Assembly (NCBI RefSeq): GCF_028993555.1
Contig: NZ_CP118611.1
Coordinates: forward strand, 1,759,501 to 1,823,500
Length of the DNA: 64,000 bases
Direction: 5' to 3'
From: Ensifer adhaerens
Lineage (GTDB): Bacteria > Pseudomonadota > Alphaproteobacteria > Rhizobiales > Rhizobiaceae
Shown: positions 54,597 through 62,718 of the stretch, piece after piece
Layout of the letters: the number at the start of each line of letters is the position of its first letter
Position numbering within the stretch: the first letter of the stretch is position 1
Program-made: the position numbers and the translations under genes
Notes under the pieces: model-generated
Database searches by the model: none
What the model saw: the letters and a program-made list of their open reading frames with translations, nothing else
Told to the model about the DNA's origin: nothing

Positions 54597-54967
54597 CTTC
54601 ATGAACGCTTAGGGCGGCCGTTGTGACGGTGGGGTACAGCGCCCTGTGGTTCAGAAGCACAGGCCCATGTATTTGTCCGGGGCCGCTGTGCAACTCGAAT
54701 AGATTAGTCAGCACCCGCAAAGTACACGTTAAAAATTCGCGCTGCTTGGGCTTCGATCACCACGAAGCACTGGATCAGCTCTCCCGCATCAAAGAATGAC
54801 CTCAACTATCGGCGACCTGATAGGGGTTCCGGTCGATACATTATGCGATCCTTGCCGCACAAATCGGAAGCAAACACAGCCACAATACTCGTGCAGGCTT
54901 CACCTACTGTGCCAACTGAGCGCCAATAAGAGCGTGCAAGCGAGCTCTGGCCACGGATCGCAACCGC
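54597..54967. other. Intergenic stretch with recurring motif
   Basis: It contains one copy of the recurring motif (54833-54854, TCGATACATTATGCGATC). No gene or terminator was recognised. Confidence 0.3.
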
Positions 54968-55210
54968 TCAATCACCCTCTGCTGTTAGCTTTGAGTTCCA
55001 GTTTTCTATTACTCTGGGAAACATATCCATGGCGGCAGCGCCTTTCTCCAACGTCAACAAAGAGCGTCGGCCATTTTGGTACATCATGGGAATATCAATC
55101 CAACTGCGATCACGAAGCAGCATCATGTTCTTCGTCACCGCATCTGAGAATCCGTTGAGAGCAATCATGTACTGGCCCATCCAGTCGCCGCCTGCGAAGC
55201 GAGCTTTCAC
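54968..55210 (-). CDS. Hypothetical protein, possibly truncated
   Basis: The 80 codons read as an ordinary folded protein (GQYMIALNGFSDAVTKNMML, WIDIPMMYQNGRRSLLTLEK, FPRVIENWNSKL). The 5'-most start is GTG at 55210, directly after an in-frame stop; ATGs at 55180 and 55168 are alternatives. It resembles no family I can name. It could be the remaining end of a larger phasin-like helical protein. Confidence 0.45.
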   Translation of the reverse strand: MKARFAGGDWMGQYMIALNGFSDAVTKNMMLLRDRSWIDIPMMYQNGRRSLLTLEKGAAAMDMFPRVIENWNSKLTAEGD

Positions 55211-55432
55211 AGCTTAGCGGATAGCGAGGCCCCATCGCAGACCTTTGCGATTGGGGTTACAAACTTGCGCTTTAGCCCGATCACATCACAGCGACGACGT
55301 GATTAGATGACGCCTTCCGTCAAAGATTTAAGAGCTCGGGCTGGCCTTCGCGCTTTTCCGACGCCGGCCAGCGACTGGCTTTAGCCGAATTGGGCTATCT
55401 CCTATTTTATTCTCAACTACATTAGACTTTAG
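55211..55432. other. AT-richer intergenic stretch
   Basis: The base composition is lower in GC than the surroundings, especially 55400-55440. No gene was seen; the right end carries the promoter of the next operon. Confidence 0.35.
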
Positions 55433-55438
55433 TATAAT
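55409..55438 (+). promoter_or_regulatory. Candidate promoter of the small protein-caspase operon
   Basis: A perfect TATAAT at 55433-55438 lies in AT-rich DNA 23 bases before the start codon. The -35 region (TTCTCA, 18 bases away) is poor. The leader would be short but includes the GGGAGG ribosome site. Confidence 0.35.
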
Positions 55439-55460
55439 TTGAGTGCGCAGGGAGGTAAGC

Positions 55461-55646
55461 ATGGAACGCTTGGAAGCCGAAAAGCTCGAAACCGACGCTG
55501 CCACGAAGGTTTGGTCCGTTCATGATTTCTGCAAACGGTACCGCCTTTGCGAAGACGAGGAACGTCGTTTGACGCGCCTGTTTGGGATGTTCGCCACCGC
55601 TCGCGAACTCCTGAACAACGCGCAGCGCACACCGAAGTGGCGGTAG
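55461..55646 (+). CDS. Conserved small charged protein
   Basis: The 61-residue soluble protein (MERLEAEKLETDAATKVWSV, DFCKRYRLCEDEERRLTRL, GMFATARELL) is rich in Glu, Arg and Leu and probably helical; VHDFCKRYRLCEDEE resembles the start of an HTH of excisionase-like proteins. GGGAGGT lies seven bases before the ATG. It is 15 bases upstream of the caspase-like gene and so probably co-transcribed. Function unknown. Confidence 0.7.
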   Translation: MERLEAEKLETDAATKVWSVHDFCKRYRLCEDEERRLTRLFGMFATARELLNNAQRTPKWR

Positions 55647-55661
55647 TGCGGGCTGGCTGCC

Positions 55662-57308
55662 ATGCATTACTTACGCGCGGCCGTCTTGCTCTCGCTCCTT
55701 TTCCTGAGCTCTTACGCTTGGGCCGATAAGCGCGTCGCGCTGGTCATTGGAAACTCGGCCTACCAGCACGCACCGCAGCTTTCAAACCCCCAGAATGACG
55801 CCAGCGATATGGCGTCGAAATTGACAGGAATGGGGTTCGTGGTGGTGACGGGCCGCGACCTCGATCTCACGGGAATGCGCCGGTCGATCCGAGAATTTGT
55901 CGGCAAGGTCGAGGGCGCCGACGTAGCGCTCTTTTTCTATGCCGGTCATGGGCTGCAGGTAAACGGCGGCAACTACATAATCCCGATCGACGCGCAGCTT
56001 CGTTCAAACAACGATCTGGATTTCGAGGCATTGCCGATAGAACTTGTGCTGTCTGCAATGGAGCGTAACGCCAGGGTCAGTCTGGTCTTCCTGGATGCGT
56101 GCCGCGACAATCCGCTCGCTGCGACATTGGCCCGCTCCATGGGAACCCGATCCATGGCCGTTGGCCGGGGGTTGGCGAAACTCGATACCGGCGTGGGCTC
56201 GCTGATTGCGTTCGCCACGCAGCCCGGAAACGTTGCTCTTGACGGCGCTGGCAGAAACTCCCCCTTCACGACGGCGCTGCTGAACCACCTCGGCACGCCC
56301 GGGCAGAGTATAACGGATGACCTGATTGCAGTGCGTCGCACAGTCTTACAGGCCACTGATGGCAAGCAGGTTCCCTGGGACAGCTCATCCCTGACGGGCC
56401 CCGTCGTTCTCAATCCGTCGCCAGCTGCGGCCACGGCAACGAGTCCGGCCGCCACGACAGATCCCGACAGATCCGTGGAGCTTGCATACTGGAATTCCAT
56501 CAAGGATCTGACCGCAAACAGCTTCTTTGAAGCATACCTTCAGGAATACCCCAATGGCGCGTTCGCAACGCTTGCGAAGTTGAAGATTGCGGCAATCGCA
56601 GAACGCGAAAAGGAACGGCACGCGACGGAACAGGAGAAGACGGATTCCAAGCGCGCCGTAGACCCGAAAGACAACGCCAGCCAAACCAACGTCGCCGCGC
56701 TCGAGCAGACCACCCCAGAGGCCCAGGCGTCAGGTTCGTCCGCCGGCCACATGGCTGCCGGGGACCTCGCGCTCGCTACCCAGAGTCAACTGGCGCGGAT
56801 CGGATGCCTCAGCCAGATCGACGGCAAGTGGGGTGAGAGCAGTCAGAAGGCCCTGAAAGAATACGCCGAACGCAGGGGGCTCAAGCTTGCATCGCTCACA
56901 CCAACGGAGGAGCTTTTGAACGGGCTGAAGGCGACCGGCAGCCGCGTCTGTCCGCTTGTCTGTGGAAACGGAATGGTGGTGCGCGACGACCGCTGCGTGG
57001 GGCTTGGCTTGAGTGTCTTCGACGGCAAATGGAACTTGACGCGGCACGCGAAGACAGACTGCGGCGACTGGCGCGAACTCTCGACACTCCTTTTCGTGCG
57101 AAACGGCGTAATTTCGTCCAACTCTGGGTTTTCGGGAAAAATCTCCAGCAACGGGTCCGTCAATATTGCCCACACCTTCGTCCATAAAGGGAGGAAAGGC
57201 GGCAACACCCTGACGGGAATGATAAAAGGGGGCAAAGGAACAGGCAGGTTTAGGGGGACGGGAGCAGGCAGCGGCTGTTCGGGAACAATTTCCATGAACA
57301 AGATGTAG
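55662..57308 (+). CDS. Caspase-family (peptidase C14) protein, secreted
   Basis: The 548-residue protein has a signal peptide (cut after A-W-A at about 21) and a caspase p20-like domain (about 23-230) with the His96 (YAGHG) and Cys147 (LDACRDN) dyad. A low-complexity Ala/Thr/Gln region (250-390), a peptidoglycan-binding-like helix (about 375-420) and a C-terminal region of about 100 residues with four to six Cys (CPLVCGNGMVVRDDRCVG) follow. Bacterial metacaspase-like proteases cleave after Arg or Lys. It is probably periplasmic. Genes of this kind are common in rhizobia, with unknown substrates. Confidence 0.88.
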   Translation: MHYLRAAVLLSLLFLSSYAWADKRVALVIGNSAYQHAPQLSNPQNDASDMASKLTGMGFVVVTGRDLDLTGMRRSIREFVGKVEGADVALFFYAGHGLQVNGGNYIIPIDAQLRSNNDLDFEALPIELVLSAMERNARVSLVFLDACRDNPLAATLARSMGTRSMAVGRGLAKLDTGVGSLIAFATQPGNVALDGAGRNSPFTTALLNHLGTPGQSITDDLIAVRRTVLQATDGKQVPWDSSSLTGPVVLNPSPAAATATSPAATTDPDRSVELAYWNSIKDLTANSFFEAYLQEYPNGAFATLAKLKIAAIAEREKERHATEQEKTDSKRAVDPKDNASQTNVAALEQTTPEAQASGSSAGHMAAGDLALATQSQLARIGCLSQIDGKWGESSQKALKEYAERRGLKLASLTPTEELLNGLKATGSRVCPLVCGNGMVVRDDRCVGLGLSVFDGKWNLTRHAKTDCGDWRELSTLLFVRNGVISSNSGFSGKISSNGSVNIAHTFVHKGRKGGNTLTGMIKGGKGTGRFRGTGAGSGCSGTISMNKM

Positions 57309-57602
57309 AGCGAAGGTGATGACGCCATCGGCGTAGTGACAACGCCGCACCAACCGACGGCAGTGCCAAGAAGCGTGATTATTGGCCAGCGCGATCTTGA
57401 GCCCTATTAGAAACGGACCCCATTCTTGGCGCGTCCGCCCATTCCCCATCAGAACGCGCTGCAACTGTTTCGAGTAGGATGTCGGCCCTCCCCTTCGTTC
57501 CCATGAACGTGTTTGGTTAGACCTCGCTTGGCAAGCGCGCGCTGCCACCAGACGAGTACTATGGATTTCAGCGGGCCAACTCCGCCGGCTTGAAACGGCA
57601 AC
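57309..57602. other. Intergenic stretch before repeat copy 2
   Basis: No gene is supported. A short segment at 57569-57594 resembles 36268-36291 (GGGCCAACTCCGC then GGCTTGAA). Confidence 0.3.
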
Positions 57603-57604
57603 AC

Positions 57605-57831
57605 CCCGGCTACCGAAGGCATCCGCCACCACGGCTGCGCCGTCGATATTCGCATCGTCCGCGTCAGATCCCGCCATGCCACAACAGGGAGCACATCCAG
57701 CGCCGGAGACGGTTCGGTCGGATGAGGACATCTTCGACAAGATCGAACGCCTCGCGGCACTTCATGCGAAAGGCATTCTCACGGATCAGGAATTCGAGGC
57801 CAAGAAGTCGGAGTTGCTCAACCGACTATAG
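57605..57831 (+). pseudogene. SHOCT gene 3' fragment
   Basis: Within repeat copy 2 the frame ending in DIFDKIERLAALHAKGI and E-L-L-N-R-L reproduces the SHOCT motif of the gene at 38270-39115. The N-terminal 205 residues and any start signal are missing. Confidence 0.75.
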
Positions 57832-57838
57832 CACCCGA

Positions 57839-57958
57839 TCAGCGGGGCTTGCCACGGAGGTCAATGGCAGGCTTCTTCGAGCCGCGCGGGCGAGGACGAC
57901 CGTCAATGAACTTCGACAACCGATTGAGCTCGCGCCCGCTCACCGAAACCCATGCCAT
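57839..57958 (-). CDS. Possible 39-residue basic protein inside the repeat
   Basis: The frame MAWVSVSGRELNRLSKFIDG continues as RPRPRGSKKPAIDLRGKPR and stops. GGGAG and CAGG precede the ATG. The copy in the other repeat differs by several bases but keeps the same frame, apart from a TGA at codon 3. Changes between copies are mostly conservative (E/G, E/K, Q/K, V/I), as expected for coding DNA. It matches no family I know. Confidence 0.4.
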   Translation of the reverse strand: MAWVSVSGRELNRLSKFIDGRPRPRGSKKPAIDLRGKPR

Positions 57959-58340
57959 CCTGCGTCTCCCGATCGCCTAGCAAGCCGAGTGCGACAATCC
58001 GGATTCGACCCGAAGGGATGACGTCGGAGGTTGCTTGCCGGTGAATAGGTGTCTCGGCACGGACGTCAATCGCTCGGCCCAAACGGACTTCTGATCCTCG
58101 TTTCGATTATTGACGCTCAATCCGCCTCGCATGTCCGGTGATGAACCTTTGCGACGCTAGGTAAGACCTAATGTTGTGCCCCGCCAGCGGCCGTCGCTTT
58201 GGCAAGAGCGGCGTCGCCTCCCGGTAAGACGCTTGGTGTCGCTGCGGGCCGCCAGAGGGAGGACTTGAACCCCACACATGTCGCGCAAACCGTCATCGCC
58301 GTCCTCGTCCAGGCAATATTTGACACCAAACCCCGTCAGG

Positions 58341-58678
58341 GAGCGCATTTCGTGAGTCTGTGCTGCGATCTTGGCGCTTCGTGACATCGACGGTGTGTAT
58401 TCGGACAGCCAATCAGAATTAAGGTGACCAGTCTCACGCAACATCGCGAGTTGGTTGGATGTCTGCGATGTGACCGCGGAGTTCGTCCCAGTCTGGTAAG
58501 AGGCGCTCCGCGTTGTTCCGGCAAGGTTCGTCCGATACAATATGCGACCATTTTTGGACCGGGCTGCCGCTTTCTGGCACACCCATGCGGCCAAGTGCTC
58601 CGTAGCAATGCCTCCGTCGGCTCGGTGCTTTCTCGTCTCTTCGGCGTTTGCAGAGAAGCGGAACGTCTTCAACTCTTG
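58341..58678. other. Stretch between repeat copy 2 and SDR operon
   Basis: It contains another copy of the recurring motif (58531-58552). Open frames on the minus strand continue from the repeat but are not protein-like. No clear terminator for the SDR operon was seen. Confidence 0.3.
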
Positions 58679-59431
58679 TCAGGCGACCGCCTGTGCGCCG
58701 GTGATTTCCACCAGCGATCCGCACACGAAGGCTGCCTCGTCGGACGCAAGGAAGGCGACCAAGGCGGCAACCTCCTCCGGCTTGCCGATGCGACCGAAGG
58801 GCACGAGCTTGTCGAGGTCGGCGATTGTACGCCCAGAGCGCTTTACACCTGCTTCCAGCATGGGCGTGTGTATTTCTCCCGGGCAGACCGCGTTGACGCG
58901 GATCTTGTTCGGCGCGTAGTCGCGGGCAAGGTTCTGCGTGAAGCTCGCGACAGCTGCCTTCGTCACGTTATAGGCGATGTGGTTCGGTGCGGGATACAAT
59001 CCCCACTGGGATGCCGTATTGACGATGGCGCCGCCGCCAGCCTCGATCATGTGGGGCAACACCGCCTGGCACAGATGGAACATTGCATCGACATTGACCG
59101 CAAAGCTTACCCTCCAATCCTCCGGCGTCAGCGAGAGAAGATTGCCGCGGCGGTTGATGCCGGCATTGTTGCAAAGCACATCGATGCGCCCTTCGGTCGA
59201 AATGACGTTGTCGATGATGGCGCGGCAACCGTCAGCGTTGGAGATATCGCTGGCGAGTGCGCGCGCGCTGCCCCTGTTACCCACAATCTCCGCGACGGTC
59301 GCCTCGGCGCCCTCCCCATTCATGTCGGTGACGATGACCTTGGCGCCCTCGGCCGCAAAACGGGCGCTGATCGCCCCGCCAATACCGCCTGCTGCACCGG
59401 TGACGATGACGATCTTGTTCTTGAAACGCAT
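58679..59431 (-). CDS. SDR family oxidoreductase
   Basis: This 250-residue short-chain dehydrogenase has TGAAGGIG, NNAGINRRG, catalytic Ser in NTASQWG and Tyr/Lys in YNVTKAA. It resembles glucose/ribitol-type or 3-oxoacyl reductase-like SDRs; the substrate is unknown. It is the last gene of the minus-strand operon, four bases after the next SDR, and likely acts on an intermediate of the imino-acid or sugar-amino pathway encoded upstream. Confidence 0.92.
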   Translation of the reverse strand: MRFKNKIVIVTGAAGGIGGAISARFAAEGAKVIVTDMNGEGAEATVAEIVGNRGSARALASDISNADGCRAIIDNVISTEGRIDVLCNNAGINRRGNLLSLTPEDWRVSFAVNVDAMFHLCQAVLPHMIEAGGGAIVNTASQWGLYPAPNHIAYNVTKAAVASFTQNLARDYAPNKIRVNAVCPGEIHTPMLEAGVKRSGRTIADLDKLVPFGRIGKPEEVAALVAFLASDEAAFVCGSLVEITGAQAVA

Positions 59432-59435
59432 GGAA

Positions 59436-60188
59436 TTACCTCAGATAGCTGCCGCCGTTCACGTCGAGCACAGCGCCATTAAGAGAGGCTTGCGAAGGAC
59501 GGAAGGCAAATGCGGTGATCTCGCCGATCTCTTCGGGCGCAGCCATCCTGGCGATGGGGATGCCGGCCAAGGCCGCAGCCTCGCCATGCTCGGCGATATA
59601 GGCTTCGGCCATTTCAGTGCGCACCCATCCGGGCGCCAGTGCCACGGCAGTCACGCCTTCATGGCCGTGACTTAGCGCGATGGACTTGGTGAGGTTGATC
59701 AGCGCCGCCTTCGAGGCGCCGTAAGCCATGGCGCTGGAGGTGTAGCCGCGCTGTCCTGCACGGCTCGCCATGTTGACGATGCGCCCACCGCCATGGGCGC
59801 GGAAATGCAGGATGGCGAGTTTCGACAGATCGACCGCCGAGAGGAAATTGACACGCATTTCTCGCGCCCAGACCCGCTGCCATTCATCCATTGGCGCGTC
59901 TACCGCAACCTCGGAACGGATGCCGGCATTGTTGACCAGACCAGTCAGCCTGCCGGCAACGGAGACGGCCTGATCCCATAGGACTTGAGGGCCGGCCGGA
60001 TCCGACAAATCGGCCGGCACGCACCAGCCTCTGCCGCCAAGCGCGTTCACAAGCGCCTCGGCGGCATCACGATTGCGGCCATAGTGGACGACGACATTCG
60101 CGCCGTCTGCCGCGAGAGCTTGGCAAATCGCCTGCCCGATGGCGCCGGTTGCACCTGTTACAAGAATGGTTTGTCCTTTGAGTTTCAT
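59436..60188 (-). CDS. SDR family oxidoreductase
   Basis: This 250-residue short-chain dehydrogenase has TGATGAIG, NNAGIRSE, Tyr/Lys in YGASKAA and a C-terminal L-D-V-N-G-G. Its ATG overlaps the stop of the racemase-family gene (ATGA), with GGGGGAG upstream. Two SDRs in tandem suggest successive or alternative oxidations of one hydroxylated intermediate. Confidence 0.92.
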   Translation of the reverse strand: MKLKGQTILVTGATGAIGQAICQALAADGANVVVHYGRNRDAAEALVNALGGRGWCVPADLSDPAGPQVLWDQAVSVAGRLTGLVNNAGIRSEVAVDAPMDEWQRVWAREMRVNFLSAVDLSKLAILHFRAHGGGRIVNMASRAGQRGYTSSAMAYGASKAALINLTKSIALSHGHEGVTAVALAPGWVRTEMAEAYIAEHGEAAALAGIPIARMAAPEEIGEITAFAFRPSQASLNGAVLDVNGGSYLR

Positions 60189-61216
60189 AGCTCCCCCACC
60201 TGTGGTCCCCACGTGTCCGACATGGCAAAACCTTGAGCGAATGGATCATGCGGGTCCAGGAGCAGCTGCTGACGTCCAAAGACATAGCCCTGGCCCGTGA
60301 TACGCGGCAGAACCGCGGGACGACCACCCACCGTCGTCTCGCCCAGGATTTCCGCGGTGAAGGTGCCGCCGATAATGCTGCGCGAAACACGTCTGTCTCC
60401 AATCTTCGCCTGCCCGCGCGCATGCAGGATCGCGAGATTGGCCGAGGAGCCGGTGCCGCAGGGCGAACGATCCACACGGCCCGGCTTCAGCGTCGTGCAG
60501 GTGATGACCGATCCGTCCGGCTGATAGTCACGGAACATCATATAGGCTATCTCGTTGAGGCTGGGGATTTCGGGATGCTCGACCTCAACCTGCTCCGCCA
60601 GCAGCGACTTGATCTCGGTCCCCGCCTCGGCAAGTGCGCGGGCAGCCCCCGGCACGATGCGAAGCCCAACCTGGTCCACATCAATCTGCGCATAGAAGAC
60701 GCCGCCAAAGGCGATGTCGCCCTTGATCCGTCCCCATCTGGGTGTGTCGATATCAACGTCAAGCTGCTGAACAAATGCTGGTACATTGTCGAGGCTGACC
60801 GAAAGGCATCGACCGTTTTCGCACCGCGCCCGCGCGACGATCAGCCCGGCGGCCGTGTCGAGCCGCACGATGGTTTCCGGTTCGATCATTTCCACCCGGC
60901 CGCTTTCCAAAAGCGCAGTTACCACGCAGATGCAGTTTGAGCCCGACATCGGGTGGGCGCGATCCGGCTGCAGCACGATGAAGGCAGCATCCGCGTCCGG
61001 CCGGGTCGGATTGAGAAGCAGGTTTGTCGTATGAACGACCTGCGCCCGCGGCTCACGCGTCAGAAACAGGCGCAATGACGGGTCGACGTTGTTGAGGTAG
61101 TTCATTTTTTCAAGAATGGTTACGCCCGGAATCTCGGGCGCACCACCGATCAGGACATTGCCGCTTTCCCCCTGGCAATGGACGAGCAAAAGATCGAGCG
61201 CCTTGTCGAAGGTCAT
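60185..61216 (-). CDS. Proline racemase family enzyme, hydroxyproline epimerase or dehydratase
   Basis: The 343-residue protein has the two-domain proline racemase fold. The first catalytic position reads MSGSN (Ser91 in place of the racemase Cys), while the second Cys253 in DRSPCGTGSS is present. Ser/Cys and Thr/Cys members act as trans-3-hydroxyproline dehydratases or bifunctional hydroxyproline epimerases rather than proline racemases. The start at 61216 is fixed by an ATGA overlap with the aldehyde dehydrogenase stop. Neighbours (flavin D-amino-acid dehydrogenase, aldehyde dehydrogenase) fit hydroxyproline breakdown to 2-oxoglutarate. Confidence 0.9.
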   Translation of the reverse strand: MTFDKALDLLLVHCQGESGNVLIGGAPEIPGVTILEKMNYLNNVDPSLRLFLTREPRAQVVHTTNLLLNPTRPDADAAFIVLQPDRAHPMSGSNCICVVTALLESGRVEMIEPETIVRLDTAAGLIVARARCENGRCLSVSLDNVPAFVQQLDVDIDTPRWGRIKGDIAFGGVFYAQIDVDQVGLRIVPGAARALAEAGTEIKSLLAEQVEVEHPEIPSLNEIAYMMFRDYQPDGSVITCTTLKPGRVDRSPCGTGSSANLAILHARGQAKIGDRRVSRSIIGGTFTAEILGETTVGGRPAVLPRITGQGYVFGRQQLLLDPHDPFAQGFAMSDTWGPQVGEL

Positions 61217-62682
61217 TTCAGGTACCACCCCCAGGGCTCATCACTGACGAGGCGGGTGATCTGTTTGGTCTCGAGGTAGTTGTCGAGGCCCCAGCGGCCG
61301 AGCTCGCGCCCGATGCCGGACTGCTTGTAGCCGCCCCAGGGCGCCTCGGTGAAGGTCGGCTGCGAGCAGTTGATCCAGACGATGCCCGCCCGGAAGGCCG
61401 CCGCCACACGCTCGCAGCGTTCGTCATCGGCCGACATGACCGCTGCCGCAAGGCCGAAGCGGGAATCGTTTGCGAGGCGGATTGCTTCCTCCTCGGCCTC
61501 GAACGGTCGGATACAGACGACCGGACCGAAGATCTCCTCGACCCAGGCATCGCTTTCAAGCGTCATGTCGGTGAGGATCGTCGGCGCGACCCAGAAGCCC
61601 TTGCCGAAGCCGTCGTACCGGCCACCGCAGGCAACTTTTGCGCCCTGTTCGACGGCGCGCTCGATGTGGCCAAGCACATCCTCGTACTGTCCTTTGTTGA
61701 CGAGCGGCCCGAGCAGCGTGCCCTCATCGAGGCCGTTGCCGATCTTGATTCTTCTGGCTTCCTCGACCAGCCGCTCCAGGAGCTTCGGGTAGAGCGGCGC
61801 CTCCACCAGAACCCTTGAAGTCGCCGAGCACACCTGACCCTGGTTCCAGAAGATACCGAACATGATCCATTCGACGGCTTTCTCGATATCGCTGTCAGCA
61901 AAGACAACGAAGGGCGACTTGCCGCCGAGTTCGAGGCTGATGCGTTTGATGTCCTTGGCACCGGCGGCCATGATGCGGGAGCCGACCGGGCCCGATCCGG
62001 TGAAAGCCACCTTGTCCACCTGCGGATGCTCGACCAGCGCCTGGCCGACGACCGAGCCCTTGCCGGAAAGGATGTTCAGCACGCCTTTGGGAAGGCCAGC
62101 GGCCTCTGCGATCGCGCCGAGTTCCAGCGCCGTCAGCGAGGTGGTTTCGGCGGGTTTCAGGATCATGGTGCAGCCGGCCGCAAGCGCCGGCGCCACCTTC
62201 CACGAGGCCATGAGAAGCGGATAGTTCCAGGGAACGATGGCGACCGCGACGCCGAGCGGCTCGCGCACGGCCTTGGAGACGAAGCGCTGATCGGCAAGCT
62301 TTACCTCTTCGACCTCGTCATCCAGTTCCTCGGCGAGGTCGGCGTAGAACTCGAAGCAGCCGGCGGCGTCCGCCAGGTCCCACTCCGACTCAGGCAACGG
62401 CTTTCCGTTGTCGCGGGTTTCCAGACGCGCCAGTTCCGGCAGGCGATCACGGATGCCCCGCGCCATCGCGCGCAGGTATCTCGCCCGTTCCTTGCCCGAA
62501 AGGCGCGGCCAAGGCCCGTTGTCGAAGGCTTCGCGGGCCGCCCTCACGGCCGCTTCGGCCTCTGCAGCGCCGGCGGCGGCGATATGGTGAATGACCTCTT
62601 CGGTCGCTGGATCGATGACGGGAAGCGTGCTTCCGTCGGCTGGTGCGGTCCATTGTCCATCGATGAAAAGCTTGTTCTGCAT
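61213..62682 (-). CDS. NAD(P)-dependent aldehyde dehydrogenase
   Basis: This 489-residue ALDH superfamily enzyme has VPWNYPL, FTGSGPVG, catalytic Glu in LELGGKSP and Cys in GQVCSATSR. It is closest in style to betaine-aldehyde/aminoaldehyde or 2-oxoglutarate-semialdehyde dehydrogenases. In this operon a 2-oxoglutarate-semialdehyde role would complete hydroxyproline catabolism. GAGG precedes the ATG. It is translationally coupled to the racemase-family gene. Confidence 0.93.
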   Translation of the reverse strand: MQNKLFIDGQWTAPADGSTLPVIDPATEEVIHHIAAAGAAEAEAAVRAAREAFDNGPWPRLSGKERARYLRAMARGIRDRLPELARLETRDNGKPLPESEWDLADAAGCFEFYADLAEELDDEVEEVKLADQRFVSKAVREPLGVAVAIVPWNYPLLMASWKVAPALAAGCTMILKPAETTSLTALELGAIAEAAGLPKGVLNILSGKGSVVGQALVEHPQVDKVAFTGSGPVGSRIMAAGAKDIKRISLELGGKSPFVVFADSDIEKAVEWIMFGIFWNQGQVCSATSRVLVEAPLYPKLLERLVEEARRIKIGNGLDEGTLLGPLVNKGQYEDVLGHIERAVEQGAKVACGGRYDGFGKGFWVAPTILTDMTLESDAWVEEIFGPVVCIRPFEAEEEAIRLANDSRFGLAAAVMSADDERCERVAAAFRAGIVWINCSQPTFTEAPWGGYKQSGIGRELGRWGLDNYLETKQITRLVSDEPWGWYLK

Positions 62683-62718
62683 GGTGTCCTCACTGGATGC
62701 GTTTGTGCGGGCCGCGCG

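Larger units (their letters stand above)
57603..58340. repeat. Direct repeat copy 2 (other copy 38885-39636)
   Basis: It starts within what corresponds to codon 205 of the SHOCT gene, so it carries only the last 75 or so codons (ending EAKKSELLNRL at 57831), without a start, plus about 510 bases of flanking DNA. Orientation is the same as copy 1, with roughly 7% divergence and one small deletion. Confidence 0.9.

Noticed and set aside
58230..58330. tRNA-like 3' end (TTCAA-type loop with CCTCCCTC) on the minus strand in repeat copy 2, also present in copy 1
   Set aside because: The T-arm stem does not pair fully, and no anticodon or D arm can be built upstream; probably coincidence. It was considered as an attachment site for the repeat but is not supported.
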